64,000 nucleotides of DNA from Cognatitamlana onchidii (GCF_004804355.1 NZ_SRWZ01000005.1:1-64000); one strand, 5' to 3'; positions 10,857 to 21,480 are shown, numbered from the stretch's first letter. Numbers and translations are program-made. Notes: generated by a model from the letters alone, not told the origin.

Positions 10857-13800
10857 CTACTCTTCTAATCTGATGTCTAATCCTAAACCTTTCAGTTCAT
10901 GCATTAATACATTGAAAGATTCTGGTAAACCTGGATCTGGCATTGGTTCACCTTTAACAATACTTTCATAAGTTTTGGCTCTACCAATAACATCATCAGA
11001 TTTTACAGTTAAGATCTCACGTAAGGTACTTGATGCTCCATATGCCTCAAGTGCCCAAACTTCCATCTCACCAAAACGCTGACCACCAAATTGTGCTTTA
11101 CCACCAAGCGGTTGTTGTGTAATTAATGAGTAAGGTCCAATAGAACGCGCGTGCATCTTATCATCAACCATGTGACCAAGTTTAAGCATGTAAATCACAC
11201 CTACTGTTGCCGGTTGATCAAAGCGATCTCCTGTTCCACCGTCATATAAATATGTATGACCGTATCTTGGGATACCTGCTTCATCAGTCAATTCATTTAT
11301 TTGATCAATATTAGCACCATCAAAAATAGGTGTCGCATATTTACGACCTAATTTTTGACCAGCCCATCCTAATACGGTTTCATAAATCTGACCAATGTTC
11401 ATACGAGATGGTACACCAAGTGGATTTAATACGATATCTACAGGCGTTCCATCTTCTAGGAATGGCATATCTTCTTGACGAACAATACGCGCTACAATAC
11501 CCTTATTTCCATGACGTCCTGCCATTTTATCACCAACCTTAAGCTTACGTTTTTTAGCAATATAAACTTTGGCTAGCTTAATAATACCTGCTGGTAATTC
11601 ATCTCCAACAGAAATGGTGAACTTCTCACGACGTAAAGACCCTTGTAGATCGTTTTCCTTTATCTTATAGTTATGAATTAAATCAGCTACTAGTTGATTT
11701 GTATGATCATCTGTTGTCCATTTTCCAGAAACCAAATGCGCATAATCATCAACAGCATTTAACATTTTTAAAGTGAACTTCTTACCTTTTGGTAATACTT
11801 CTTCTCCTAAATCATTATAAATACCTTGAGCTGTTTTTCCATTTACAATAGCAAAAAGTTTTTCAACTAAAACATCTTTTAATTCATCAAACTTTCTGTC
11901 ATATTGCGCTTCTAATGCAAGGATATCATCTTTATCTTGAGCTCTTTTTCGCTTGTCTTTTACAGCTCTAGCAAATAACTTCTTCTCAATTACAACACCA
12001 TTTAACGATGGTGACGCCTTTAGTGAAGCATCCTTAACATCTCCAGCTTTATCACCAAAGATAGCACGTAATAATTTTTCCTCTGGAGTTGGATCAGATT
12101 CTCCTTTAGGCGTAATCTTACCAATTAAAATATCCCCAGGTTTTACTTCAGCCCCAACACGAATCATACCATGCTCATCAAGGTCTTTGGTAGCCTCTTC
12201 AGAAACATTTGGAATATCGTTAGTTAACTCTTCGTTTCCTAATTTCGTATCTCTAACTTCAAGAGAATACTCATCAATGTGGATAGAGGTAAATATATCT
12301 TCTCGAACTACTTTCTCAGAAATCACAATCGCATCCTCAAAGTTATACCCTTTCCAAGGCATAAAGGCTACTTTCATATTTCTACCAAGTGCTAATTCTC
12401 CTTTCTGAGTTGCATAACCCTCACATAAAACTTGACCCTTAGTTACTTTATCTCCTTTAGTAACAATTGGTTTCAAGTTAATTGAAGTTCCTTGATTCGT
12501 TTTTCTGAATTTTACTAAAGGATATGTTTTAACATCACTATCAAAACTTACTTTAGCTTCATCTTCAGTACGCTCGTATCTTATTTTAATTTCGTTTGCA
12601 TCAACATAAAGTACTTCTCCTGTTCCTTCCGCATTAATTAAAACTCTAGAGTCTGAAGCGACTTGACGTTCTAAACCTGTTCCAACAATTGGAGCATCCA
12701 CTCTTAATAACGGTACTGCCTGACGCATCATGTTCGACCCCATTAATGCACGGTTTGCATCATCATGCTCTAAGAATGGAATTAAAGATGCCGATATTGA
12801 AGAAATTTGGTTTGGAGCCACATCTGTATAATGCAACTCATTAGGGTCTATTACAGGGAAGTCTCCTTCCATTCTTGCAATAACTTTATCATGTAAAATT
12901 TTACCACTATCATCAACTTCAACAGTTGCCTGAGCAATTAATTTTTCCTCTTCTTCTTCGGCACTTAAATAAGTAGGTGCATTTTTAATATCAACAATAC
13001 CTTCTTCTACTTTTCTATAAGGGGTCTCTATGAATCCCATGGAATTCACTTTTGCATATACCGAAAGTGAAGATATCAAACCAATATTTGGTCCTTCTGG
13101 TGTTTCAATAGGACATAAACGTCCGTAGTGCGTGTAGTGAACATCACGAACCTCGAAACCTGCTCTTTCTCTAGATAAACCTCCAGGTCCTAATGCTGAT
13201 AAACGACGCTTGTGTGTAATCTCCGCCAATGGATTAGTTTGATCCATAAACTGAGACAACTGGTTGGTTCCAAAGAACGAGTTGATAACAGAAGACAAAG
13301 TCTTGGCATTAATCAAATCTATTGGAGTAAAGACTTCGTTATCGCGAACGTTCATACGCTCACGAATGGTACGTGCCATACGTGCTAAACCAACACCAAA
13401 CTGTGATGATAACTGCTCACCTACTGTACGTACACGACGGTTAGATAAGTGATCTATATCATCAATCTCAGCTTTTGAATTAATTAACTCGATTAAATAT
13501 TTTATAATGGTTATGATATCTTCTTTGGTAAGCACTTGCTTATCCATTCCAATATCTAAACCTAATTTTTTATTCATTCTGTAACGACCTACCTCTCCTA
13601 AAGAGTAACGTTGGTCACTAAAGAATAATTTATCTATGATACCACGTGCTGTTTCCTCATCTGGCGGCTCAGCATTACGTAATTGTCTGTAGATATGTTC
13701 AACAGCCTCTTTTTCGGAGTTTGTTGGGTCTTTTTGAAGGGTATTATGGATAATTGCATAATCACCTTGTTCAGAGGTTTCTTTGTGCAAAAGAATTGTT

Positions 13801-14669
13801 TTAACTTCTGCTTCAAGAATCTCTTCAATATTTTCTTTATCAAGAATGGTGTCACGATCAAGCACAATTTCGTTACGCTCGATAGATACAACCTCTCCTG
13901 TATCTTCATCAACAAAATCTTCATGCCATGTATTAAGCACACGAGCAGCTAATTTTCTACCCAAGTATTTTTTCAAGCCTGTTTTAGAAACTTTTGCTTC
14001 CTCTGCCAGATCAAAGATCTCTAAGATATCTTTATCTCTTTCGAAGCCAATAGCACGGAAAAGTGTTGTAACAGGTAATTTTTTCTTTCTATCAATGTAC
14101 GCATACATCACTTGATTGATGTCTGTAGCAAACTCTATCCAAGAACCTTTAAATGGAATAACTCTTGCTGAATACAGCTTGGTTCCATTAGCATGGAACG
14201 ACTGACCAAAGAATACACCTGGTGAACGATGTAATTGAGAAACTACTACACGCTCTGCTCCATTAATACAAAATGTACCAGAAGGCGTCATGTAAGGTAT
14301 TGTTCCTAAGTAAACATCTTGAACAATGGTTTCAAAATCTTCATGTTCAGGATCTGTACAATATAACTTTAACCTAGCCTTTAGCGGCACGCTATATGTT
14401 AATCCTCTTTCAATACACTCTTCAATGGCATATCTTGGTGGATCTACAAAGTAATCTAAAAACTCTAATACGAATTGATTACGAGAATCTGTAATTGGAA
14501 AGTTTTCCATGAAGGTATTATATAAACCTTCATCACCTCTTTCTTCAGACTTAGTTTCTAATTGGAAAAAATCTTGGAAGGATTTAATCTGAATATCCAA
14601 AAAATCAGGATACTCTGTTCTATTTACAATAGAGGAGAAATTTAATCTTTCAGCTTGTGTTGATAACAT
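10857..14669 (-). CDS. rpoB: DNA-directed RNA polymerase subunit beta
   Basis: The beta subunit, 1270 residues. The rifampicin-binding region is visible ([20 protein letters not shown] and [13 protein letters not shown]), as is the conserved C-terminal [21 protein letters not shown] place the start at the ATG at 14669 ([13 protein letters not shown]); the preceding in-frame TTG at 14672 would add one residue only. The rifampicin-cluster residues look wild-type. About 190 bp separate it from rplL, containing a hairpin that could set the RNAP/ribosomal-protein ratio. Confidence 0.98.
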   Translation of the reverse strand: MLSTQAERLNFSSIVNRTEYPDFLDIQIKSFQDFFQLETKSEERGDEGLYNTFMENFPITDSRNQFVLEFLDYFVDPPRYAIEECIERGLTYSVPLKARLKLYCTDPEHEDFETIVQDVYLGTIPYMTPSGTFCINGAERVVVSQLHRSPGVFFGQSFHANGTKLYSARVIPFKGSWIEFATDINQVMYAYIDRKKKLPVTTLFRAIGFERDKDILEIFDLAEEAKVSKTGLKKYLGRKLAARVLNTWHEDFVDEDTGEVVSIERNEIVLDRDTILDKENIEEILEAEVKTILLHKETSEQGDYAIIHNTLQKDPTNSEKEAVEHIYRQLRNAEPPDEETARGIIDKLFFSDQRYSLGEVGRYRMNKKLGLDIGMDKQVLTKEDIITIIKYLIELINSKAEIDDIDHLSNRRVRTVGEQLSSQFGVGLARMARTIRERMNVRDNEVFTPIDLINAKTLSSVINSFFGTNQLSQFMDQTNPLAEITHKRRLSALGPGGLSRERAGFEVRDVHYTHYGRLCPIETPEGPNIGLISSLSVYAKVNSMGFIETPYRKVEEGIVDIKNAPTYLSAEEEEEKLIAQATVEVDDSGKILHDKVIARMEGDFPVIDPNELHYTDVAPNQISSISASLIPFLEHDDANRALMGSNMMRQAVPLLRVDAPIVGTGLERQVASDSRVLINAEGTGEVLYVDANEIKIRYERTEDEAKVSFDSDVKTYPLVKFRKTNQGTSINLKPIVTKGDKVTKGQVLCEGYATQKGELALGRNMKVAFMPWKGYNFEDAIVISEKVVREDIFTSIHIDEYSLEVRDTKLGNEELTNDIPNVSEEATKDLDEHGMIRVGAEVKPGDILIGKITPKGESDPTPEEKLLRAIFGDKAGDVKDASLKASPSLNGVVIEKKLFARAVKDKRKRAQDKDDILALEAQYDRKFDELKDVLVEKLFAIVNGKTAQGIYNDLGEEVLPKGKKFTLKMLNAVDDYAHLVSGKWTTDDHTNQLVADLIHNYKIKENDLQGSLRREKFTISVGDELPAGIIKLAKVYIAKKRKLKVGDKMAGRHGNKGIVARIVRQEDMPFLEDGTPVDIVLNPLGVPSRMNIGQIYETVLGWAGQKLGRKYATPIFDGANIDQINELTDEAGIPRYGHTYLYDGGTGDRFDQPATVGVIYMLKLGHMVDDKMHARSIGPYSLITQQPLGGKAQFGGQRFGEMEVWALEAYGASSTLREILTVKSDDVIGRAKTYESIVKGEPMPDPGLPESFNVLMHELKGLGLDIRLEE

Positions 14670-14802
14670 CAATGGACGAAATTTTGATTAAAAAAATAGT
14701 GAGAGTGCTTTTAAACACAAATAAAATGGTTGAAATATTCTTTAATATTTATGTGCCATTTGCAATATTCTTTTGGTATATATTATATACGCAAAATGGT
14801 CT

Positions 14803-14834
14803 AGGTGTTATCCCGCATATAGCGGGACAAACCT
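14803..14834. promoter_or_regulatory. Hairpin in the rplL-rpoB spacer, possible attenuator
   Basis: TCCCGC (14811-14816) pairs with GCGGGA (14822-14827) around ATATA, and outer AGGT/ACCT arms (14803-14806, 14831-14834) can extend it. No T-tract follows on the minus strand, so it is not a classic terminator. In other bacteria the rplL-rpoB gap carries a partial attenuator; the same role here is inference. Confidence 0.45.
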
Positions 14835-14862
14835 AAACCTTTGTATTGTTGAGTTGTTAAGC

Positions 14863-15240
14863 TTATTTAAGCTCAACCTCAGCTCCTGCCTCTTCTAAAG
14901 ATGCTTTTAAAGCCTCAGCTTCATCTTTAGTTACAGCTTCTTTGATAGCACTTGGTGCTTCGTCAACTAAACCTTTAGCTTCTTTTAATCCTAAACCAGT
15001 TAATTCCTTAACTAATTTTACAACTGCTAATTTAGAACCACCAGCCGCTTTTAAGATTACATCAAATTCAGTTTGAGCTTCACCAGCGTCATCACCACCA
15101 GCAGCAGGACCAGCAACAGCAACTGCAGCAGCAGCAGCAGGCTCGATACCGTACTCATCTTTTAATATAGTTGCTAACTCATTTACTTCTTTTACAGTAA
15201 GGTTAACTAATTGTTCTGCGAAATCTTTTAAATCTGCCAT
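14863..15240 (-). CDS. rplL: 50S ribosomal protein L7/L12 (bL12)
   Basis: The stalk protein that recruits translational GTPases, 125 residues. It shows the N-terminal dimerisation helices ([20 protein letters not shown]), an Ala/Gly-rich hinge ([19 protein letters not shown], about 36-54) and the C-terminal domain with [20 protein letters not shown]. It lies 65 bp after rplJ, its stalk partner, in the usual order. Confidence 0.97.
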   Translation of the reverse strand: MADLKDFAEQLVNLTVKEVNELATILKDEYGIEPAAAAAVAVAGPAAGGDDAGEAQTEFDVILKAAGGSKLAVVKLVKELTGLGLKEAKGLVDEAPSAIKEAVTKDEAEALKASLEEAGAEVELK

Positions 15241-15305
15241 TTTTCTATCGTTTTAATAATTTTGTAATAATAATATAATTGTAATAAGTGCGTACTATTT
15301 TAATA

Positions 15306-15827
15306 CTATCCTTCTTTTTCAGATAGTGTTTTAATAATACCAGCTATTGTACCGCCACCTGATTTAAGTGCTGAAATAACATTTTTAGCAGGAGATTGTA
15401 ATAACCCAACAATTTCTCCAAGCAACTCTTCCTTAGACTTGATATCTACTAACATGTCTAATTGTTCGTCACCAATGTAAACAGCTTCCTCAATGAAAGC
15501 ACCTTTTAATAAAGGCTTTTCAGATTTTTTACGGAAGTTTTTAATTAATTTAGCTGGTGCATTACCTGTTTCAGAATACATCACAGATGTATTTCCTTTT
15601 AATACAGAAGGAAGATCTCCAAACTCCTTGTCTGAAGCTTCCATTGCCTTTTCAAGTAATGTATTTTTAACAACTGCCATTCTTACGTTTGCCTTGAACG
15701 CAGCACGACGTAAATCTGAGGTAGTTCCTGCGTTTAATCCAGAAATATCTGTTAAATAGATATTTGCACTGTTGGCCAATTCTGCAGTTAACTCCTCAAT
15801 TACCAATGATTTTTCTTCTCTTGTCAT
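15306..15827 (-). CDS. rplJ: 50S ribosomal protein L10 (uL10)
   Basis: The base of the ribosomal stalk that binds 23S rRNA and bL12 dimers, 173 residues. The N-terminal MTREEKSLVIEELTAELAN, the central RMAVVKNTLLEKAM and the C-terminal bL12-binding helix ending in TLSEKEG are recognisable. It sits 19 bp after rplA and upstream of rplL. Confidence 0.96.
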   Translation of the reverse strand: MTREEKSLVIEELTAELANSANIYLTDISGLNAGTTSDLRRAAFKANVRMAVVKNTLLEKAMEASDKEFGDLPSVLKGNTSVMYSETGNAPAKLIKNFRKKSEKPLLKGAFIEEAVYIGDEQLDMLVDIKSKEELLGEIVGLLQSPAKNVISALKSGGGTIAGIIKTLSEKEG

Positions 15828-15846
15828 AATAAAAGTTTTAACTTAA

Positions 15847-16536
15847 TTAACCAATCTTAGGATCAACAGCTATACTAGGACTCATTGTAGAAGACATAAA
15901 AATGCTTTTTACATAAGTTCCCTTTGCAGTTGTTGGTTTTAATTTAATTAACGTTTGTAATAATTCATTTGCATTACCTGCAATTTTATCAGCACTAAAT
16001 GATGCTTTTCCTATAGCAGCGTGTACAATACCAGTTTTATCGACTTTAAAGTCAATTTTACCAGCTTTTACTTCTGTTACAGCTTTAGCAACATCCATAG
16101 TTACTGTACCAGTTTTAGGGTTTGGCATTAAACCACGAGGACCTAACACACGTCCTAGAGGACCTAATTTACCCATTACACTTGGCATAGTAATAATAAC
16201 ATCAACATCGGTCCATCCGCTCTTGATTTTATCAAGATACTCGTCTAAACCAACATAATCAGCACCAGCTTCTTTAGCTTCTGCTTCTTTATCTGGTGTT
16301 ACTAATGCTAATACTTTCATATCCTTACCAGTACCGTGAGGAAGCGATACAACCCCTCTCACCATCTGATTTGCTTTACGAGGATCTACGCCTAAACGTA
16401 CCGCCAAATCAACTGATGCATCAAACTTTGTATTGGTAATTTCTTTAACTAAGGCAGATGCTTCATCTAATGAATACACCTTTCCTTTTTCAATTTTCGC
16501 TAAAGCCTCTTTTTGCTTTTTTGTTAATCTTGCCAT
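15847..16536 (-). CDS. rplA: 50S ribosomal protein L1 (uL1)
   Basis: The L1-stalk protein that helps E-site tRNA release, 229 residues. Signature stretches include [20 protein letters not shown] and [19 protein letters not shown]. It lies 19 bp after rplK. In many bacteria L1 represses its own operon; no L1 target structure was looked for in detail here. Confidence 0.97.
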   Translation of the reverse strand: MARLTKKQKEALAKIEKGKVYSLDEASALVKEITNTKFDASVDLAVRLGVDPRKANQMVRGVVSLPHGTGKDMKVLALVTPDKEAEAKEAGADYVGLDEYLDKIKSGWTDVDVIITMPSVMGKLGPLGRVLGPRGLMPNPKTGTVTMDVAKAVTEVKAGKIDFKVDKTGIVHAAIGKASFSADKIAGNANELLQTLIKLKPTTAKGTYVKSIFMSSTMSPSIAVDPKIG

Positions 16537-16555
16537 TTTCTAATGCTTTAATAGA

Positions 16556-16993
16556 TTAAGAAGGAAATTTCCCTGTTACAGTAATTCCCATCGATCTTGC
16601 TGTACCAGCAACCATTTTCATAGCAGACTCTGGAGTAAATGCGTTTAAATCTACCATTTTGTCTTCTGCAATAGTTCTAATCTGATCCCAAGATACTTTA
16701 GCTACTTTTTTTCGGTTTGGCTCACCCGAACCTTTTTTCACCTTGGCCGCTTCTAATAATTGTACTGCAGCTGGAGGAGTTTTGATTACAAAATCAAATG
16801 ATTTGTCTTTGTAAACAGAGATAACCACTGGTAATACTTTTCCAGGTTTATCTTGAGTTCTTGCATTAAATTGCTTACAGAACTCCATAATGTTAACTCC
16901 AGCAGCACCTAAAGCGGGTCCAACCGGTGGCGATGGATTCGCAGCACCTCCCCGAACTTGTAACTTAACTACTTTACCTAATTCTTTTGCCAT
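16556..16993 (-). CDS. rplK: 50S ribosomal protein L11 (uL11)
   Basis: A 145-residue protein of the GTPase-associated centre. It shows the conserved [29 protein letters not shown] and the C-terminal ARSMGITV segment. It is the first ribosomal protein of the block after nusG, 77 bp downstream of it. Confidence 0.97.
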   Translation of the reverse strand: MAKELGKVVKLQVRGGAANPSPPVGPALGAAGVNIMEFCKQFNARTQDKPGKVLPVVISVYKDKSFDFVIKTPPAAVQLLEAAKVKKGSGEPNRKKVAKVSWDQIRTIAEDKMVDLNAFTPESAMKMVAGTARSMGITVTGKFPS

Positions 16994-17070
16994 TTTTAAT
17001 AATTTAATTTGATGCTGTTCTTATGTTTTGGAAGCGAAAGAACGCATCAATTTATATAGTGTAACAATTA

Positions 17071-17625
17071 TTATACTTTTTCTACTTGCATGTAGCTTAA
17101 CTCCAATGGTGTCTTTCTTCCAAAAATCTTAACCATTACCTCAAGCTTACGCTTTTCTTCATTTATCTTTTCAATAGTACCATCAAATCCGTTAAATGGC
17201 CCATCAATTACTTTAACCGTTTCTCCTTTAGTGTAAGGAATCGCTACATTAGCCGATTCTTCAACAGCCAACTCATCAACCTTACCTAACATTCTGTTTA
17301 CTTCAGATTGTCTTAACGGCACAGGATCTCCGCCTTTGGTCTCTCCTAAAAAACCAATAACATTAGTTACAGATCTTATAATATGAGGGACCTCTCCAGT
17401 TAAATTAGCTTGCACCATGATGTATCCAGGAAAAAACACTTTTTCCTTATGTATTTTCTTCCCATTACGTATTTGTATCACACGCTCTGTAGGCACCAAT
17501 ACTTGATCTACATAATCTTGCATACCTAAACGAGCAATCTCGTTTTCGATATAGGTTTTTATTTTATTTTCTTGTCCGCTTACCGCGCGAACTACATACC
17601 ATTTTTTTTCACTTACTTCAGACAT
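17071..17625 (-). CDS. nusG: Transcription termination/antitermination protein NusG
   Basis: It binds RNA polymerase and couples it to Rho or the ribosome; 184 residues. The NGN domain begins KKWYVVRAVSGQENKIKTYI and contains FFPGYIMVQ; the C-terminal KOW domain contains GETVKVIDGPFNGFDGTIEK. The gene is 17 bp downstream of secE, a conserved pair. Confidence 0.97.
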   Translation of the reverse strand: MSEVSEKKWYVVRAVSGQENKIKTYIENEIARLGMQDYVDQVLVPTERVIQIRNGKKIHKEKVFFPGYIMVQANLTGEVPHIIRSVTNVIGFLGETKGGDPVPLRQSEVNRMLGKVDELAVEESANVAIPYTKGETVKVIDGPFNGFDGTIEKINEEKRKLEVMVKIFGRKTPLELSYMQVEKV

Positions 17626-17642
17626 AATTCTTCCTTTACCTA

Positions 17643-17837
17643 TTAGCTAATCCATTGAAAGTAAGTTGTGATAACTTTACTGAATACCGTATCTACACCC
17701 CAAATAGCAAGGGAAAATATAATAGAAAACACAGCAACCAAAACTGTTAAACTTTGTGCTTCTGCCCATGTTGGCCACGTCACATTATTTTTTAGTTCTC
17801 CGAATGATTCTTTTATATAATTTACAATTCCAGCCAT
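17643..17837 (-). CDS. secE: Preprotein translocase subunit SecE
   Basis: A 64-residue single-span membrane subunit of SecYEG. It has the short amphipathic start (IVNYIKESFGELKNNVTWPT), then the W-E-A-Q motif and one transmembrane segment (SLTVLVAVFSIIFSLAIWGV). The single-span short form is normal for this phylum. It lies between tRNA-Trp and nusG. Confidence 0.95.
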   Translation of the reverse strand: MAGIVNYIKESFGELKNNVTWPTWAEAQSLTVLVAVFSIIFSLAIWGVDTVFSKVITTYFQWIS

Positions 17838-17912
17838 TTTGTTATTCTTTATAATTTAAATTGATTGATCTCAATTTTTAAATTAATTAATAGGTTCCCC
17901 TATTTTAGATTG

Positions 17913-17985
17913 CACGGGTTGAGAGACTCGAACTCCCGACACCTGGTTTTGGAGACCAGTGCTCTACCAACTGAGCTAAACCCGT
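17913..17985 (-). tRNA. tRNA-Trp (CCA)
   Basis: Seventy-three nt with acceptor arms ACGGGTT/AACCCGT, D and T arms intact, and anticodon loop CTCCAAA giving anticodon CCA. The 3' CCA tail is not encoded. It lies between tuf and secE, a common position in Bacteroidota. Confidence 0.95.
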
Positions 17986-17996
17986 AAATATAAGTC

Positions 17997-18022
17997 AAGG
18001 TATTCCGAAAACGGAATACCTT
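17997..18022 (-). terminator. Hairpin downstream of tuf
   Basis: Perfect 11-bp arms AAGGTATTCCG/CGGAATACCTT around an AAAA (plus strand) loop, starting 26 bp past the tuf stop. The following sequence towards tRNA-Trp lacks a strong T-run, so it may act as a partial terminator or as an RNA processing/3'-end protection stem. Confidence 0.65.
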
Positions 18023-18047
18023 AACTCAATATTTGTTTAAACTATAA

Positions 18048-19235
18048 TTAGTCTAATATCTCAGTTACCTGACCAGCACCAACTGTTCTACCACCTTCAC
18101 GGATAGCGAAACGTAAACCTACGTTCATTGCAATTGGTTGAATTAACTCAACAGTAATTGTTAGGTTATCTCCAGGCATTACCATTTCAACTCCATCAGG
18201 TAAAGCAATGTTACCAGTTACGTCAGTTGTACGCACGTAGAACTGTGGACGGTAGTTATTATGGAATGGTGTGTGACGTCCACCTTCTTCTTTTTTCAAG
18301 ATATAAACCTCGGCTTTGAAGTTTTTGTGTGGCGTTACAGAACCTGGCTTAGTAATTACCATACCTCTTGAGATTTGAGTTTTCTCAATACCTCTTAATA
18401 AGATACCAGCATTATCACCAGCTTCACCTCTATCTAATATTTGACGGAACATTTCGATACCTGTAATAGTAGATGTTAATTTCTCAGCACCCATACCAAT
18501 AATCTCTACAGGATCTCCAGTATTAGCAACACCAGTTTCAATTCTACCAGTTGCTACAGTACCACGACCAGTAATTGAGAATACATCTTCGATAGGCATT
18601 AAGAAAGGCTTATCCATATCACGCACAGGCTCTTCGATCCAATCATCACAAGCTTGCATTAATTCCATTACAGTATCAACCCATTTAGCCTCACCATTAA
18701 GAGCACCTAAAGCAGAACCAGAAATAACAGGACCATTGTCACCATCATACTCGTAGAAGTTTAATAAATCTCTAACTTCCATATCTACTAATTCTAAAAG
18801 CTCTTCATCATCAACCATATCAACTTTGTTTAAGAAAACAACGATACGAGGAATACCTACTTGACGACCTAATAAGATGTGCTCACGAGTTTGTGGCATA
18901 GGACCATCTGTAGCAGCTACTACTAAAATAGCACCATCCATTTGAGCAGCACCAGTTACCATGTTCTTAACGTAATCGGCGTGACCTGGACAATCTACGT
19001 GCGCGTAGTGACGGTTTTGCGTTTGATATTCTACGTGAGATGTATTAATTGTAATACCTCTTTCCTTCTCTTCTGGAGCGTTATCAATTTGATCGAAATC
19101 TCTTGCTTCAGATAAACCTGCATCAGCTAATACTTTAGTAATAGCAGCAGTTAAAGTTGTTTTACCGTGATCTACGTGTCCAATTGTACCAATATTTAAG
19201 TGTGGTTTTGAACGATCGAAAGTTGCCTTTGCCAT
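18048..19235 (-). CDS. tuf: Elongation factor Tu
   Basis: Delivers aminoacyl-tRNA to the ribosome; 395 residues, full length. GHVDHGKT (19-26), DCPGHADY and NKVDMVD GTPase motifs are intact, followed by the beta-barrel domains with the C-terminal [15 protein letters not shown]. No TAnnTTTG box lies in the short gap to the upstream tRNA-Thr, so it is likely transcribed with the tRNA cluster. Confidence 0.98.
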   Translation of the reverse strand: MAKATFDRSKPHLNIGTIGHVDHGKTTLTAAITKVLADAGLSEARDFDQIDNAPEEKERGITINTSHVEYQTQNRHYAHVDCPGHADYVKNMVTGAAQMDGAILVVAATDGPMPQTREHILLGRQVGIPRIVVFLNKVDMVDDEELLELVDMEVRDLLNFYEYDGDNGPVISGSALGALNGEAKWVDTVMELMQACDDWIEEPVRDMDKPFLMPIEDVFSITGRGTVATGRIETGVANTGDPVEIIGMGAEKLTSTITGIEMFRQILDRGEAGDNAGILLRGIEKTQISRGMVITKPGSVTPHKNFKAEVYILKKEEGGRHTPFHNNYRPQFYVRTTDVTGNIALPDGVEMVMPGDNLTITVELIQPIAMNVGLRFAIREGGRTVGAGQVTEILD

Positions 19236-19309
19236 GTTTTTTAAATAATTTTAATCTTAGTTATATAATAATATTAGTGTATTCTAATTTTTTAACTCTA
19301 ATATTTTAG

Positions 19310-19381
19310 AGCCAATGACGAGATTTGAACTCGTGACCTCTTCCTTACCAAGGAAACGCTCTACCCCTGAGCTACACCGGC
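19310..19381 (-). tRNA. tRNA-Thr (GGT)
   Basis: Seventy-two nt; acceptor arms GCCGGTG/CATTGGC pair with two G-U wobbles; anticodon loop TTGGTAA gives GGT. No CCA is encoded. First tRNA upstream of tuf. Confidence 0.93.
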
Positions 19382-19436
19382 GTAAAGTTTTTATTTCCTT
19401 TTCTTTCAATTAATTATATTTATAATGAAAGAAGAG

Positions 19437-19456
19437 ATTCCTGCCTTCGCAGGAAT
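19437..19456. repeat. Hairpin ATTCCTGC-CTTC-GCAGGAAT between two tRNA genes
   Basis: A perfect 8-bp stem with a 4-nt loop in the spacer between tRNA-Gly and tRNA-Thr(GGT). It has no T-run. Similar CCTGC/GCAGG palindromes are, from memory, dispersed between genes in flavobacteria; alternatively it is a processing stem in the tRNA precursor. Confidence 0.45.
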
Positions 19457-19461
19457 TTTAG

Positions 19462-19534
19462 AGCGGGAGACCGGGTTCGAACCGGCGACATTCAGCTTGG
19501 AAGGCTGACGCTCTACCAACTGAGCTACTCCCGC
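19462..19534 (-). tRNA. tRNA-Gly (TCC)
   Basis: Seventy-three nt with acceptor arms GCGGGAG/CTCCCGC and anticodon loop CTTCCAA, giving TCC. No encoded CCA. Part of the Thr-Tyr-Gly-Thr-tuf-Trp transcription unit. Confidence 0.95.
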
Positions 19535-19607
19535 GTTTTTAATAAGCTTTTGCTTATTTTGGTATTCAATATTTCAAAAATCTCATATCCAGAAAACCTG
19601 AATTTTG

Positions 19608-19689
<82 letters not shown>

Positions 19690-19737
19690 GGACCACTTTT
19701 AAACAAAAATTTAAAAGTTATTTTCAATTTTTCAAAG

Positions 19738-19811
19738 AGCCGATGGAGGGACTCGAACCCACGACCTGCTGATTACAAATCAGCTGCTCTAGCCAGCTGA
19801 GCTACATCGGC
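19738..19811 (-). tRNA. tRNA-Thr (TGT)
   Basis: Seventy-four nt; acceptor arms GCCGATG/CATCGGC; anticodon loop TTTGTAA gives TGT. It is the first gene of the tRNA-tuf cluster in transcription order. Confidence 0.94.
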
Positions 19812-19832
19812 ATTTTCTACACTTTTTGCGCA

Positions 19833-19860
19833 TAAAAAAAGCCCGTTATTTCTAACGGAC
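19833..19860 (-). terminator. Intrinsic terminator of hpf
   Basis: On the minus strand GTCCGTTA-GAAA-TAACGGGC (one G-U pair) is followed by TTTTTTT. It lies between the hpf stop and the tRNA cluster and separates the two units. Confidence 0.88.
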
Positions 19861-19912
19861 TGCAAATGTATAGATTTTTTACTTTATTCAAAACATTTTT
19901 AGAAAAATTTTA

Positions 19913-20215
19913 CTATAAATGTGCTCTTAATTTTTCTTTTCTTTTTTTAAGCTGTCTTTCTAACGAGGCCACCGCCATATCTGTACCCTCCTCAAAAGTC
20001 TTGCACTGCTTTTTTACAATAAAACTATCACCTGGAACACTTACTCTGGCTTCAAAAATTTTATTCTCTTTATCACTAGTATTTTCAACTTTTAAAAAAA
20101 CATCAGATTTTATAACTTTATCATAAAACATATCTAATTTATCCATACGCTTTTGGATAAAATCTATTAATTTCTGGTCTGCATTAAAATTTACTGATTG
20201 TGTGTTTACCTTCAT
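19913..20215 (-). CDS. hpf: Ribosome hibernation-promoting factor, short form (HPF/YfiA family)
   Basis: One hundred residues, the short single-domain form. It begins MKVNTQSVNFNADQKLIDFI, followed by KRMDKLDMFYD and a basic C-terminal tail (SLERQLKKRKEKLRAHL). It binds the decoding region of idle 30S subunits. The gene follows the recombinase gene by 34 bp and is closed by a strong terminator, so the two are probably one transcript. Confidence 0.93.
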   Translation of the reverse strand: MKVNTQSVNFNADQKLIDFIQKRMDKLDMFYDKVIKSDVFLKVENTSDKENKIFEARVSVPGDSFIVKKQCKTFEEGTDMAVASLERQLKKRKEKLRAHL

Positions 20216-20249
20216 AATACTCGTTTTGGTTTAACAATAATACTAAATA

Positions 20250-21140
20250 CTACTTCTTACTTCTTGGATGCGCCTTAACATGCACTTTTTTAAGTTCGGC
20301 AATACTATTATGGGTATAAATTTGAGTGGCCGCCAAACTGGAATGTCCTAGAAGTTCTTTTACAGCATTTAAATCGGCACCTTGGTTTAACAAATGCGTA
20401 GCGAAGGAGTGCCTAAGAATATGCGGACTCTTCTTTACCTTTGAAGATGCAAAACTAAAATAATCATTTATTATTCTGTATACAAGTGTTTCATAAATTT
20501 TAACCCCTCTTTTTGTTAAAAAAAGATATTCTGCACTTGAAATACGTTCTAATTCCTGCCTCTTAATCAAATACTTACGTCCAATATTAACAACAGATCC
20601 TAACAAAGGGATGAGGCGCTCCTTGTTTCGTTTCCCTAAAACTTTTAGTATTTTACTTTCTAAATCGAAATCAACTAATTTAAGCTCTACTAATTCTATT
20701 CTTCTAATACCTGTAGAGTAGAACAACTCTATAATAAACCTATTGCGAATACTTTCAAAATCATTATTATCACCAAAATCATTCAAAACCTTTTTAACTT
20801 CATCCTCTGAAAAAGGAACCTGAACTTTTTTACTCATTTTTAATGCTTTATGTTTAGCAAGCGGGTTAACCTCAATATCGCCAATTTTAAGCAAGAATTT
20901 ATAATATGAGTTTAAAGCCGATATTTTTCTATTGATGCTTCTATTCGAAATATGGTTTTCAACCAATACCACTATCCAACTCCTAATTTGAGCATAATTA
21001 ACATCTACTATAGTTGCAGTCTCATACTCTTCTTCAATAAATTCTGAAAAGGTATTTAAATCATTTTGATAAGCCTTTACCGTTAGCCCCGAGTATTTTT
21101 TTTCAAGAAGCAAATAATCTATAAAGGGTTTAAAAGACAT
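20250..21140 (-). CDS. Tyrosine recombinase, Xer-type (XerC/XerD-like)
   Basis: A 296-residue two-domain recombinase. The N-terminal SAM-like core-binding domain spans about 1-95 and the catalytic domain about 105-296. Catalytic residues are visible: Arg146 (TGIRRIEL), a beta-hairpin Lys near 172 (KRNKER), His240 and Arg243 (HILRHS), His266 (LLGHSS) and nucleophile Tyr275. Length and the lack of phage genes indicate a chromosome-dimer-resolution Xer enzyme rather than an element integrase. It sits between rpsU and hpf. XerC versus XerD cannot be decided here. Confidence 0.9.
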   Translation of the reverse strand: MSFKPFIDYLLLEKKYSGLTVKAYQNDLNTFSEFIEEEYETATIVDVNYAQIRSWIVVLVENHISNRSINRKISALNSYYKFLLKIGDIEVNPLAKHKALKMSKKVQVPFSEDEVKKVLNDFGDNNDFESIRNRFIIELFYSTGIRRIELVELKLVDFDLESKILKVLGKRNKERLIPLLGSVVNIGRKYLIKRQELERISSAEYLFLTKRGVKIYETLVYRIINDYFSFASSKVKKSPHILRHSFATHLLNQGADLNAVKELLGHSSLAATQIYTHNSIAELKKVHVKAHPRSKK

Positions 21141-21205
21141 AACATAGCAAGATTGAATTGATATGTTAAAAATAAAGAAATATGTTGATATCTTACTTGT
21201 TTAAA

Positions 21206-21219
21206 CCTCTATATAGAGG
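21206..21219. repeat. Perfect 14-bp palindrome CCTCTATATAGAGG
   Basis: A perfect palindrome just upstream of the recombinase start region, 8 bp from the rpsU terminator hairpin. It could be a protein-binding site or the top of an RNA stem. No function can be assigned. Confidence 0.5.
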
Positions 21220-21224
21220 CAAAC

Positions 21225-21253
21225 AAAAAATCCCGCAAAAAGCGGGATTTTTT
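21225..21253 (-). terminator. Intrinsic terminator of rpsU
   Basis: Stem AAATCCCGC/GCGGGATTT with an A5 (plus-strand) loop and long A/T tracts on both sides, 22 bp after the rpsU stop. It could partly insulate the recombinase gene from the rpsU promoter. Confidence 0.88.
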
Positions 21254-21275
21254 TATTCAATAAAACGCATAGATA

Positions 21276-21470
21276 CTATACGTTTTCTGCATCTCTTAAT
21301 GTTTGAATGTATTGCGCTTTTTGAATCTGAGCACGGCGCTCTACAGAAGGCTTTTTATACTCCTTACGATCTTGAAGCTGATTTTTAATAGTCGTTCTTA
21401 CAAACTTACGTTTATAACGCTTTAACGCTCTATCTATATTTTCACCTTCTTTTACCGGAATTATTAACAT
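21276..21470 (-). CDS. rpsU: 30S ribosomal protein S21 (bS21)
   Basis: Sixty-four residues: MLIIPVKEGENIDRALKRYK, then RRAQIQKAQYIQTL. bS21 lies at the 3' end of 16S rRNA; in Flavobacteriia it helps to hide the anti-Shine-Dalgarno. This gene has an exact TAnnTTTG promoter, a strong AGGAGG ribosome-binding site and its own terminator. The strong SD, unusual in this window, fits the published model in Flavobacterium johnsoniae in which ribosomes lacking bS21 expose the anti-SD and translate rpsU preferentially. Confidence 0.95.
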   Translation of the reverse strand: MLIIPVKEGENIDRALKRYKRKFVRTTIKNQLQDRKEYKKPSVERRAQIQKAQYIQTLRDAENV

Positions 21471-21480
21471 AGTGTCTTAA

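Noticed and set aside
11953-12408. 151-codon plus-strand frame inside rpoB
   Set aside because: Shadow of the rpoB coding sequence on the opposite strand; no family similarity, and the rpoB frame is certain.
19863-19870. TACATTTG on the minus strand as a promoter for the tRNA cluster
   Set aside because: It matches TAnnTTTG, but the transcript would start within the hpf terminator hairpin and be stopped by it.
20250-21140. Tyrosine recombinase near five tRNA genes as an integrative-element integrase
   Set aside because: No attachment-site duplication, phage or transfer genes; order rpsU-recombinase-hpf-tRNAs-tuf looks like a chromosomal housekeeping arrangement.
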